A stretch of 64,000 bases of DNA, taken from NCBI GenBank assembly GCA_022844565.1, contig JALHLK010000003.1, positions 124,001 to 188,000 of the forward strand. Direction: 5' to 3'. The notes beneath the pieces were generated by a model. It ran no database searches. It was not told the origin of the DNA and was given only the letters and a program-made list of their open reading frames with translations. Position numbers and translations under genes: made by a program. The stretch's first letter is position 1; the number at the start of each line of letters is the position of its first letter. This document shows, piece after piece, positions 31,284 through 39,681 of this stretch. Origin of the DNA: Saprospiraceae bacterium (GTDB lineage Bacteria; Bacteroidota; Bacteroidia; Chitinophagales; Saprospiraceae).

Positions 31284-33995
31284 ATGAGTAAAATTTTTAC
31301 ATCAATTTTATCACTATTTGCCTTTTTGGCGATACAAGCACAAAATTCCACGATCTCGGGCGTAGTGCTCGATAAGGCTGGAACAGTGATCATAGGAGCC
31401 AATGTAACTGCTGGCTCTTCAAATACGGGTACAATTACTGATTTGGATGGGTCATATTCCTTAAAAGTGGCTCCAGGTACTTACAATGTAAATGTATCGT
31501 TCGTAGGGTATACCACCCAAACTATCAGTACTACAGTAGGTGACGGAGAAACCAAAGTAGTAAATTTCACACTAGAAGAAGATGCAATTGCACTTGGAGA
31601 TGTGGTTGTAGTAGGTACTAGAACTGCTCCAAGATCAAATACTACAAGTCCTTTACCTGTTGACGTTTTTACAGCTAAAGAACTTACTTCAACTGGTCAA
31701 AATTCATTTGATAAAGCTTTACAATATAGAGTACCATCATTCAACACTGTTCAGACACCAGTTAATGATGCTACTTCGCTCCTAGATCCCTATGAAATAA
31801 GAAATATGGGCCCAAGTAGAACTTTGATTTTAATAAACGGAAAGAGAAAAAATATGTCAGCACTGGTATATACGCAAACCTCTCCAGGCCGAGGAGAAAC
31901 TGGGGCAGATATATCAGCTATTCCTACCGAAGCTATTAAACGAGTAGAAATATTGAGAGATGGAGCTTCGGCTCAGTATGGTTCTGATGCGATCGCTGGA
32001 GTTATGAATATTATTTTAAAAGATGACTACGAAGGTGGCTCATTTACTTTAAATACAGGAATCACACATAAAGGTGATGGGGAAACTTTTGGTATAACAT
32101 TAAATCAAGGGGCTAAGATTGGTTCTAAAGGCTTTATAAACTATACAGCTAATTTTGGAAGAGTTGGATTAGCCAACAGACCAGGTATCCTAAGTGTGAA
32201 GGACGAAGCTGCTTATTGGGGCGTTTCAGAAGCAGTTACAAAGAAGTTTTTAGATAAATTTCCAGATGGAAACCACGTAAATGGATCACCAGAAACAAAA
32301 TCTGCGAAGTTTTCTGTAAACGGAGGTGCTGAAATCACCGCTTCCACTAGTATGTATGCTAATGCTGCATATGTGTACAAAAAAGTGAATAGTTTTGCAA
32401 ATTATCGTGCGCCTTATTGGGTAGACACAGATTTTGGTCTACTTACACCGCCTGGACAAGATTATATTGGATACTCACCGACATTTGATGGGGATTTAAA
32501 TGACTACAACGGTACAATCGGATTCTTAAATGAAAAGAATGGTTGGAAAACGGATGTCAGTTTTACTACAGGAGGTAATTCACAAATATACAATGTAGTA
32601 AATACCTATAATAGATCATTGGGTGCAGCTTCTCCAATAGAATTTAAACCAGGTGGTTATAAGTTTAATCATAATGTAGGTAACATTGATATTTCTAAAC
32701 TATTAAGCGACAAAGTATCTTTTGCATTTGGATCAGAGGTAAGGGTTGAAAACTTTGAAATACTTGCTGGTGATGAAGCGTCTTACATCAAAGGCCCTTT
32801 GGATGCTCCTGCTGGTGCTAACTCTTTTCCTGGTACAAGACCAGAAAATTCAGGATTATTTACAAGATTTAACCTCGGTGCCTATGCAGATTTTAACTTT
32901 GACTTGACTGATGATTTCTTAGTTGCACTTACTGGCCGTTTAGAAAATTATTCAGATTTTGGAAATGCATTTGTATGGAAGGCTTCTTCAAGATACAAAT
33001 TCAATGACGATAAAGTTACTTTAAGAGCTTCTGCATCTACTGGCTTTAGAGCACCAACATTGCACCAATTAAATCTACAAACTACTCAAGCTTCTTTTGT
33101 AGATGGGGTAATAAAAGAAACTGGGATTTTTAGAAATGGATCAGCACAGATCAAACAATTAGGAGTTCCTACATTAACACCAGAAAAATCATTCAACTTT
33201 ACAGCTGGTCTAGGATTTAGACCAAGTTCAGATCTTACTTTCACAATAGATTACTATAATATCACAGTGAATGATAGAATTTTACTTTCATCAGTCATCA
33301 GACCTACAGGCAATGCGAGTAATCCATTAGACAAAATTTTAACTACCAATGAAGTAGCTGGTATTCAATTCTTTACTAATGGTATTAACACAAGAACTTC
33401 AGGTATTGACCTAGTGCTCGGTTATAAAGGCTTAAGTATAGGAGATCGACCATTAGGAGTAAACTTGTCAGGTAACTATACCATTGGGAATGAAAAACTA
33501 GAGTTGAATGAACCTAAAATAATTTCTGACGCTAAAAAATCTATTTTTGATCCAACGCAAGAATCTTTAATGTTGACTTCAAGACCTCAATACAAGGTAA
33601 TATTGGGATTAGATTATAATGTAGGAAAGATTGGGTTTAGTTTAAATAATACTTTATTTGGTCCAACTAAATTCAGATTAGCAGACTTTTCGTCTACAAC
33701 AGATTTAGAGCAACAATTCAAACCAAAAGTAGTAACAGATTTAGGTATTACCTATTCTGTGTCTGATAAAACGACAATAAATTTTAATATTAGTAATTTG
33801 TTTAATGTTTTACCTGAATACGAAGTGGTAGGTCTTACAGCTGCTGGAAAAGCTATTGTTAATAATCCTGAAGCTTTAAAAACAGAAATCTCAAACATTT
33901 CTTTTAATGGAAGATACCCTGTTACTGCGTACGATGGTAGCCATTTTAGTCAACTAGGTGCAATATTTAACCTTGCTCTTAATTTTAAATTTTAA
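31284..33995 (+). CDS. TonB-dependent receptor with carboxypeptidase-regulatory-like domain
   Basis: This is an outer membrane importer powered by TonB. The 903-aa protein has a signal peptide (IFTSILSLFAFLAIQAQ). A CarboxypepD_reg-like domain (STISGVVLDKAGTVIIGANVT, VNVSFVGYTTQTI) covers about residues 22-95. The plug domain (TSTGQNSFDKALQYRVPSFN, RTLILINGKRKNMSAL, RVEILRDGASAQYGSDAIAGVMNIIL) follows, then a 22-strand-type barrel ending in LNFKF. No SusD partner follows, so it is not a classic glycan PUL receptor. Siderophores, cobalamin or small organics are candidates. RGET and GADISAIPTEAIKRVE stretches are common to catecholate-type receptors. Confidence 0.92.
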   Translation: MSKIFTSILSLFAFLAIQAQNSTISGVVLDKAGTVIIGANVTAGSSNTGTITDLDGSYSLKVAPGTYNVNVSFVGYTTQTISTTVGDGETKVVNFTLEEDAIALGDVVVVGTRTAPRSNTTSPLPVDVFTAKELTSTGQNSFDKALQYRVPSFNTVQTPVNDATSLLDPYEIRNMGPSRTLILINGKRKNMSALVYTQTSPGRGETGADISAIPTEAIKRVEILRDGASAQYGSDAIAGVMNIILKDDYEGGSFTLNTGITHKGDGETFGITLNQGAKIGSKGFINYTANFGRVGLANRPGILSVKDEAAYWGVSEAVTKKFLDKFPDGNHVNGSPETKSAKFSVNGGAEITASTSMYANAAYVYKKVNSFANYRAPYWVDTDFGLLTPPGQDYIGYSPTFDGDLNDYNGTIGFLNEKNGWKTDVSFTTGGNSQIYNVVNTYNRSLGAASPIEFKPGGYKFNHNVGNIDISKLLSDKVSFAFGSEVRVENFEILAGDEASYIKGPLDAPAGANSFPGTRPENSGLFTRFNLGAYADFNFDLTDDFLVALTGRLENYSDFGNAFVWKASSRYKFNDDKVTLRASASTGFRAPTLHQLNLQTTQASFVDGVIKETGIFRNGSAQIKQLGVPTLTPEKSFNFTAGLGFRPSSDLTFTIDYYNITVNDRILLSSVIRPTGNASNPLDKILTTNEVAGIQFFTNGINTRTSGIDLVLGYKGLSIGDRPLGVNLSGNYTIGNEKLELNEPKIISDAKKSIFDPTQESLMLTSRPQYKVILGLDYNVGKIGFSLNNTLFGPTKFRLADFSSTTDLEQQFKPKVVTDLGITYSVSDKTTINFNISNLFNVLPEYEVVGLTAAGKAIVNNPEALKTEISNISFNGRYPVTAYDGSHFSQLGAIFNLALNFKF

Positions 33996-34037
33996 AACTT
34001 AATTGTTGAAGGGCCTTCCCTTTGATTAATATATTTG

Positions 34038-34070
34038 AAAAGCCTGAGATGCATAAATTCTCAGGCTTTT
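34038..34070 (+). terminator. Rho-independent terminator after TonB receptor gene
   Basis: AAAAGCCTGAGA (34038-34049) and TCTCAGGCTTTT (34059-34070) are perfect 12-base arms with a nine-base loop, followed by CTATTTCTT. This is a strong terminator 43 bases after the stop codon, and its A/T-flanked stem would work in both directions. Confidence 0.88.
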
Positions 34071-34103
34071 CTATTTCTTAAATGCTTCATTGGTTTTCAA
34101 ATT

Positions 34104-34343
34104 ATCCCAGATTAAGCATTAGAAATGAACTGCAAGAAAATTATGCTTCATATTAGTTTCAGTACTCAATTTTCCGTCCTCTATGGCTTATGAACCATTT
34201 AGAATAGAAATAGCTAAAATCCAGTTGGTTTTAGTTCGCAGCTAAATTGATATTTCGGATATCAATTTTTTACGCTGCTCATGTGCTTCACTACTATTTT
34301 GCCAAATTTCCTTTCGAATAAAGTCTAATGCTTAATCTGGGAT
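34104..34343. mobile_element. Putative MITE with 20-bp terminal inverted repeats (element G)
   Basis: ATCCCAGATTAAGCATTAGA (34104-34123) and its exact complement (34324-34343) bound 240 bp. The inner arms pair only weakly, but a small hairpin CTAAAA.CCA-GT-TGG.TTTTAG (34214-34234) lies at the midpoint. An off-centre hairpin TTGATAT-TTCGG-ATATCAA is also present. No ORF and no clear target duplication were seen. It sits between the TonB receptor terminator and the DUF4292 promoter. Confidence 0.65.
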
Positions 34344-34435
34344 TATAATAATATAAAATCGTTTTCTTTCAATAGTTTCATCACTATTATCGTTACAGAT
34401 ACAACCTTACATCTACTAATTAAAATATTTTTTAA

Positions 34436-34443
34436 TATATTTG
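34436..34443 (+). promoter_or_regulatory. -7 promoter element of DUF4292-envC-queG operon
   Basis: TATATTTG (TAnnTTTG) lies 16 bases before the ATG at 34460. No -33 TTG was obvious. Confidence 0.45.
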
Positions 34444-34459
34444 CCTTTGAAATCTAAAA

Positions 34460-35239
34460 ATGGGTATGTCTCAGTTACTTAAAGTTGTTTGTTGTCTTTT
34501 TACAGGAGTTTTGTTTTTTACAGGGTGTAGATCTTCTAAAATTAAAACTTATGATGGTCCAGCACCTGAAAGAACGCAAAGTGAAGTGCTATCTCTAATT
34601 AAAAAAAATTCAATAAATTATAATTTTTACACAGCGAAAATAGGAGGTGACGTTGACACAGATGATTTTGAGATATCGGTCAATATCAATCTTTGGCTTA
34701 AAAGGGATAATTACATTTTTACTACTTTTAAGAAATTAAATATTGAAGCGGCCCGATCGTATATAACTAAAGATTCTATTTATATCATCAATAGATTACA
34801 GAGGTATTATCAAGCTGAAAAGTTAGGCAGTATATGGAAAATGATCAATCTACAAATGCCCCTTTGGCAGATGCAAGACTTAATCGTAGGTAATCAAATT
34901 GTGCCTTTTGAAGACGATATACTAACGTTTGGAAGAGAAGGAAACGATTACAAATTGGCATTTTTATACGATAACAATGAGGCATTTTATACCATAGACG
35001 GATATACAGGATTAGTAAAGGAGGTCAAAATGGTAAGCCAAAATTATGGTGAAGTGACAGCAATCTATGATGACTTTAGAAGTACAAATGGGGTAAAACG
35101 TCCTTATAAAAATACGTTGATTGTGAAAAGTCCAGATATCAATGCGAAAGTGGTATTAAATATCAAGGAAATCGTGTGGAATAAAGATACCAATATTCAC
35201 TTTACTATACCGACGAGATATGAGAGGGTTAGGTTATAG
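34460..35239 (+). CDS. DUF4292 lipoprotein
   Basis: This 259-aa protein has a lipoprotein signal (LLKVVCCLFTGVLFFTGC), so the mature protein starts at a lipidated Cys near residue 23. The rest is the DUF4292 domain, a LolA/LolB-like half-barrel, with NYNFYTAKIGGDVDTDDFEISVNINLWLKRDNYI, EAARSYITKDSIYIINR and a C-terminal DFRSTNGVKRPYKNTLIV. In Bacteroidota the family is regularly encoded upstream of an EnvC-like M23 protein, as here. It overlaps that gene by 20 bases. A role in outer-membrane lipid or lipoprotein handling is inferred from fold only. Confidence 0.85.
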   Translation: MGMSQLLKVVCCLFTGVLFFTGCRSSKIKTYDGPAPERTQSEVLSLIKKNSINYNFYTAKIGGDVDTDDFEISVNINLWLKRDNYIFTTFKKLNIEAARSYITKDSIYIINRLQRYYQAEKLGSIWKMINLQMPLWQMQDLIVGNQIVPFEDDILTFGREGNDYKLAFLYDNNEAFYTIDGYTGLVKEVKMVSQNYGEVTAIYDDFRSTNGVKRPYKNTLIVKSPDINAKVVLNIKEIVWNKDTNIHFTIPTRYERVRL

Positions 35240-36509
35240 TTTAATTTTTGTGATTTGCATGGTATCAGCTCAAAATGTATCTGGGCAGACGAAGGAACAA
35301 CTCGAGAAAGAGCGTGCAAAGATCATAAGAGAAATAGAAAAGACCAATTCATTCCTAAAAACTACAAAAAAAAATAAAGAGCTTACCGTAAAAGAATTGA
35401 AAGCAACTGTTGATCTAGTAGATAATAGAAAAAAACTGGCAGCTAACATCAAATCTGAGATAAATTCTGCTGATAAATCCATTAAAAATATTAATTCTGA
35501 AATAGACTCTCTTGCAAAAAACTATACGACAATCAAGTCTCAATATGAGCGCTATCTTCAGCGGTATTATACTTATGACTTGGCTAATAATCGGGTCGTT
35601 TACCTTCTTTCATCACAAAGTCTTAATGCATTCCTACTCAGATGGAGGTATATTGAGCAGTTTAATGCTTTTAAAAACCAAAAGCAAATAGAAATTAAGT
35701 CAATACGTGAGCAATTGGGCGATAAACTTGTCAAAATTGACTCAATAAAACAAACCAAATCCTCCTTGCTGGTCGAAGAGGTAGCAACTTTAAAGAAGTT
35801 GGAGCAGGACAAAAAGAAGAAAGACGAGGTACTTCGTAGAATCTCAGATAAAGAAAAAAACTTATTAGCAGACCTAACCGAAAAACAGAAACAAAGGGAA
35901 AAACTCAATGTTGCCATAGAACGAGTGATCATAGAGCAAATAAGGCTTGCAGAAGCTGCTGCTAAAAAGGCTGCGGAATCACTTGCTGCAAGAGAAAGCA
36001 AAGAAAAAGCAAGTTCTGTGAATAGTAGCAGTACAAATAGTAAAAGCACCCTTTCAAAAGAAGAAGTATTATCAACAGAAGCAAAGGCTTTATCCAATAA
36101 TTTTTCAGATAATAAATCACGTCTACCATGGCCAATTTCTTCTGGCTCTGTCTCTTCTCGATTTGGTAATCAGCCCCATCCCACGATTCCGGATCTTGTG
36201 ATCAATAATAATGGAATCGATATACGAAGTGCCAAACCACAAACCGTACAAAGTGTGTTTGAAGGCGAAGTGATTAGTGTCAATAATTACTTAGGTGATA
36301 TTAAATATATGGTCATCGTTAAGCATGGGCAATTCTTTACCGTTTACTCTCATATGGAATCAGCAAGTGTATCAAAAGGTCAGAAGGTAAAAACGGGTGA
36401 TGCAGTAGGTACTTCTTCATTAAATGACGAAGGTATGGCAGAAGTGCACTTCGAGCTATGGAAAGATAAGAATAAGCAAAATCCCGAATCTTGGTTGAGA
36501 AGAAAATAG
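35220..36509 (+). CDS. EnvC-like murein hydrolase activator (degenerate M23 domain)
   Basis: EnvC proteins switch on amidases that split septal peptidoglycan. The 429-aa protein has a signal peptide (YSLIFVICMVSAQNVSGQ). A long coiled coil spans about residues 22-270 (EQLEKERAKIIREIEKTN onward), with an Ala/Ser-rich linker to a C-terminal LytM/M23 fold (SSRFGNQPHP, VQSVFEGEVISVNNYLG, YSHMESASVSKGQKVKTGDAVGTS). The metal motifs are altered: NNNGIDI replaces HxxxD, and EVHFELW lacks the second His of HxH. Hydrolysis is therefore unlikely and activation is the expected role. It overlaps DUF4292 by 20 bases and precedes queG by one base. Confidence 0.9.
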   Translation: MRGLGYSLIFVICMVSAQNVSGQTKEQLEKERAKIIREIEKTNSFLKTTKKNKELTVKELKATVDLVDNRKKLAANIKSEINSADKSIKNINSEIDSLAKNYTTIKSQYERYLQRYYTYDLANNRVVYLLSSQSLNAFLLRWRYIEQFNAFKNQKQIEIKSIREQLGDKLVKIDSIKQTKSSLLVEEVATLKKLEQDKKKKDEVLRRISDKEKNLLADLTEKQKQREKLNVAIERVIIEQIRLAEAAAKKAAESLAARESKEKASSVNSSSTNSKSTLSKEEVLSTEAKALSNNFSDNKSRLPWPISSGSVSSRFGNQPHPTIPDLVINNNGIDIRSAKPQTVQSVFEGEVISVNNYLGDIKYMVIVKHGQFFTVYSHMESASVSKGQKVKTGDAVGTSSLNDEGMAEVHFELWKDKNKQNPESWLRRK

Positions 36510-36510
36510 C

Positions 36511-37455
36511 ATGCCTACAGTTCAAAACAAACAATTCATAACAAAATTTGTCAAAGATCAAGCTTTGGAATTAGGCTTTATGGGTGTAGCCATTGCAAAG
36601 GCGGAGTTTATGGAACCTGAAGCAAGAAGATTGGAAGATTGGTTAAATCAGGGCTTAAATGGGACCATGGAATATATGTCCAATCATTTTGACTTAAGGG
36701 TTGATCCTACAAAATTGGTGCCCGATGCAAAAAGTGTCATATCATTGATGTACAACTATTATACAGAGGTCAGTCAGGCAGATCTAGAGGCACCTAAGTT
36801 ATCCATGTATGCTTTGGGTAAAGATTATCACAAGGTGGTAAGAAAAAAGTTGAAGCTTTTATTTCAAAAAATAGAGGAAAAGGTAGGTAAGGTAGAAGGT
36901 CGTTGCTTTGTAGATTCTGCACCAGTATTGGAGAGAGATTGGGCAAAAAGAAGTGGTCTTGGATGGAGCGGTAAAAATACGTTGACCATCAATCCAAAAA
37001 TGGGTTCTTATTTTTTCTTGGCGGAGATCATTTGCGACATGGATTTGGAATATGATTTGCCCATTAAAGATTATTGTGGTACATGTACTCGATGTATAGA
37101 GGCTTGCCCTACAGAGGCTATCTCACCGAGTGGGTACTTGTTAGATAGTAATAAGTGTATTTCTTATTTAACGATAGAAAGAAAAGATGATATACCGCAA
37201 GAGTTTAAAGATAAAATGGGAGGATTTATGTATGGATGTGATATCTGTCAACAAGTCTGCCCGTGGAATCGATTTAGTCAAACTCATGCTGATCCTAACT
37301 TTACACCTAAGCAAGAAATAGTACAAATGAGCAAAAATGATTGGCAAGCATTAGAAGAAACTACCTTTAATATTTTATTTGAAGGCTCTGCTGTCAAAAG
37401 GACAAAATTCAAAGGCCTTAAAAGAAATATCAAATTCTTAACAGGGGGTGAATGA
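36511..37455 (+). CDS. queG: Epoxyqueuosine reductase
   Basis: QueG carries out the last step of queuosine synthesis, reducing epoxyqueuosine in tRNA with cobalamin and two 4Fe-4S clusters. Seen here are GFMGVAIAKAEFMEPEARRLEDWLNQGLNGTMEYM-type N-terminus, RCFVDSAPVLERDWAKRSGLGWSGKN (catalytic Asp region) and the cluster motifs CGTCTRCIEACPTEAIS and CDICQQVCPWN. At 314 aa it is the usual length, without the HEAT-repeat tail of longer forms. It starts one base after the envC stop, so the three genes are one transcript. Confidence 0.95.
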   Translation: MPTVQNKQFITKFVKDQALELGFMGVAIAKAEFMEPEARRLEDWLNQGLNGTMEYMSNHFDLRVDPTKLVPDAKSVISLMYNYYTEVSQADLEAPKLSMYALGKDYHKVVRKKLKLLFQKIEEKVGKVEGRCFVDSAPVLERDWAKRSGLGWSGKNTLTINPKMGSYFFLAEIICDMDLEYDLPIKDYCGTCTRCIEACPTEAISPSGYLLDSNKCISYLTIERKDDIPQEFKDKMGGFMYGCDICQQVCPWNRFSQTHADPNFTPKQEIVQMSKNDWQALEETTFNILFEGSAVKRTKFKGLKRNIKFLTGGE

Positions 37456-37475
37456 TTAAATTTCTAATAGTTACT

Positions 37476-37483
37476 TATCTTTG
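37476..37483 (+). promoter_or_regulatory. -7 promoter element of ypdA-anmK operon
   Basis: TATCTTTG (TAnnTTTG) lies 23 bases before the ATG at 37507, in the 51-base gap after queG. Confidence 0.45.
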
Positions 37484-37506
37484 GATTTTATGAATCACTA
37501 AAAAAT

Positions 37507-38478
37507 ATGTACGATATAGCAATCATAGGTGGAGGCCCAACGGGAATAGCATGTGCTATATCAGCCAAAAAAGCTGGATTGTCTTGTGTTATTTTAGAAA
37601 AAGGGGTTTTGGTCAATTCAATTTTTCATTTTCCTACTAATATGACTTTTTTTTCAACCTCCCTTAAATTAGAAATAGGAGAAATTCCATTTATTTCCAA
37701 TAATGATAAGCCTACAAGAGCAGAAGCACTCGAGTATTATCGTAGACTAGCGGAGTTTTATAAACTGGAGATTCGATATAAGACCCAAGTTTTAGCTTTA
37801 AAGCGACAAGAACAGAAATATGCCATCGAAACCAATAAAGGGACAGTCGAAGCACAAAGTATCATTGTAGCTACAGGATATTATGGCAAAGTACGATTAT
37901 TACATGTAGAAGGAGAAAATCTACCAAAAGTAAAACATTATTATGACGAAGCTCATCACTATATTGGACAAAACATTGTAGTGATAGGTGGTGCAAATAG
38001 TGCATGTGATGTTGCCCTTGAGACATGGACCAAGGGTGCGAAGGTGACCATGGTAGTACGCGAAGCCAACTTGTACCAAAATGTAAAATATTGGATATTG
38101 CCCAATGTAGAAAATAGAATAAAGGAAGGTTCTATTAAAGCTTATTTTAACAGCGAGGTGGTCAAAATCACAGAAAGTGACGTAGAAATAAATACTCCAG
38201 ACGGTAAAGTTACCATTCCTAATGATTATGTACTGGCCATGACAGGTTACTTGCCGGACTATGATTTTTTATCTTCTATTGGAATTGTAATTGAAAATAA
38301 TGAGATGAAGACTCCTCTATATAATCCCAAAACTTTTGAAACAAATCTCTCAAATGTCTATGTTGCGGGAGTTATCAATGCAGGGATGGCTACCAGTAAA
38401 TTGTTTATAGAAAATACAAGACATCACGGTGAAGTAATAATTGAAGATATTTTATCAAAGAAAACAAAGGAAGAATGA
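37507..38478 (+). CDS. ypdA: YpdA-like FAD/NAD(P)-binding oxidoreductase (putative bacillithiol disulfide reductase)
   Basis: This 323-aa flavoprotein has two Rossmann motifs, IAIIGGGPTGIACAISAKKAGL at the N-terminus and IVVIGGANSACDVALETW near residue 160. FHFPTNMTFFSTSLKLEIGEIPF is a stretch typical of YpdA. YpdA reduces bacillithiol disulfide with NADPH and lacks the CxxC of thioredoxin reductases, as does this protein. Bacillithiol is made by many Bacteroidota, so the assignment is plausible, but bsh genes are not in the window. It overlaps anmK by four bases. Confidence 0.85.
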   Translation: MYDIAIIGGGPTGIACAISAKKAGLSCVILEKGVLVNSIFHFPTNMTFFSTSLKLEIGEIPFISNNDKPTRAEALEYYRRLAEFYKLEIRYKTQVLALKRQEQKYAIETNKGTVEAQSIIVATGYYGKVRLLHVEGENLPKVKHYYDEAHHYIGQNIVVIGGANSACDVALETWTKGAKVTMVVREANLYQNVKYWILPNVENRIKEGSIKAYFNSEVVKITESDVEINTPDGKVTIPNDYVLAMTGYLPDYDFLSSIGIVIENNEMKTPLYNPKTFETNLSNVYVAGVINAGMATSKLFIENTRHHGEVIIEDILSKKTKEE

Positions 38479-39671
38479 GTAGTAATGCCACAAAATTATA
38501 TGAAATTGCCAATAAGAAAAGTAGGAATATCATTGGGCTGATGTCTGGTACCAGCCTAGATGGATTGGACATTGCATTGGTAAATATAGAAGCTTTTGGA
38601 AGTGATACAAAATGCAAGAGTATCAACTTTAAAACCGTAAATTATTCTGGTGAAGAAAGAGAAAAGATCAATAAGATATTTACCAAAAGCATGATTGACT
38701 TGCAGTATCTGACTGTTCTTAACGAATGGATAGGAAGACTTCATGGCGATATGATCAATGCTACTTTAGGGGAATGGGGTATCGATAATAGAGAAATAGA
38801 TCTAATTGCCAGCCATGGACAAACAATATACCACGCTCCGAATAGTTTGCACCAATTGAAAGATTTTAATTTTGATGCTACTTTGCAAATAGGAGATGGA
38901 GATCACATTGCAGTGACCACAGGCATAATCACACTATCAGATTTTCGACAAAAGCACATTGCAAAGGGTGGGGAAGGAGCTCCTTTAGCCTTGTACGGTG
39001 ATTGTATTTTGCTTTCTGACCCTGTTCGTCAAAGAATTTTGTTAAATCTTGGAGGCATTTCAAATTATACTTATATCCCCAATCAAGCATCCACATTTAT
39101 TGCAGAGGCAAGTGATATCGGACCTGGTAATACACTTATCGATTTATTGAGTAAAAAATTCTACAATCTGTCTTATGATAATGATGGTGCTATAGGAAAA
39201 AGTGGCTTCTTAAATCAGGCTTTACTTGATTCGATGATTGTAGATGAGTTTTTTGACTTACCTTATCCTAAATCTACTGGTCAAGAATATTTTAATGAAA
39301 AATGGCTTGATAGTCATGTTCAGAATATATACCCTTCTATTTCTAATGATGATTTGATGTGTACCGTTACCCACCTTACAGCTAAGAGCATAGCAATATG
39401 CTTAAATGACTTGATGGCAAAGTACGGACCTTGTGACCTTTTCATAAGTGGAGGAGGTGCTTTAAATAAATTTTTAGTAGAACTTTTTCACCAATACATT
39501 CCTAATACCAGAATAGCCTTCAGTGATGAATTAGGTGTACCTTACGATGCCAAAGAAGCCATACTTTTTGCTGTGTTGGCCAATGAATGCCTTTGTAATC
39601 GTGACCCTAGCTACAAATTGATTCAAAAATATGGGGATTTTACAATGGGTAAAGTTTGTTTTCCAAATTAA
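38475..39671 (+). CDS. anmK: Anhydro-N-acetylmuramic acid kinase
   Basis: AnmK opens the 1,6-anhydro bond of anhMurNAc and phosphorylates it, feeding cell-wall recycling. Motifs are IIGLMSGTSLDGLDIALVN (phosphate-binding), LIASHGQTIYHAP, TLQIGDGDHIAVTTGI, LNLGGISNYTYI, DIGPGNTLIDLL, KSTGQEYFN and ISGGGALNKFLVELF. The length of 398 aa is normal. It overlaps ypdA by four bases. The following gene begins ten bases downstream if ATG 39682 is used. Confidence 0.95.
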   Translation: MSSNATKLYEIANKKSRNIIGLMSGTSLDGLDIALVNIEAFGSDTKCKSINFKTVNYSGEEREKINKIFTKSMIDLQYLTVLNEWIGRLHGDMINATLGEWGIDNREIDLIASHGQTIYHAPNSLHQLKDFNFDATLQIGDGDHIAVTTGIITLSDFRQKHIAKGGEGAPLALYGDCILLSDPVRQRILLNLGGISNYTYIPNQASTFIAEASDIGPGNTLIDLLSKKFYNLSYDNDGAIGKSGFLNQALLDSMIVDEFFDLPYPKSTGQEYFNEKWLDSHVQNIYPSISNDDLMCTVTHLTAKSIAICLNDLMAKYGPCDLFISGGGALNKFLVELFHQYIPNTRIAFSDELGVPYDAKEAILFAVLANECLCNRDPSYKLIQKYGDFTMGKVCFPN

Positions 39672-39681
39672 TAATTTTGTC

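Noticed and set aside
34104-34343. Possible small RNA gene rather than a mobile element
   Set aside because: The arms beyond the 20-bp ends pair poorly and no promoter is visible inside, so an RNA gene is less supported than a MITE.
39672-39679. TAATTTTG just before ATG 39682 as a promoter for the nuclease/esterase fusion
   Set aside because: The transcript would start at or inside the start codon. The gene is more simply read from the ypdA-anmK transcript.
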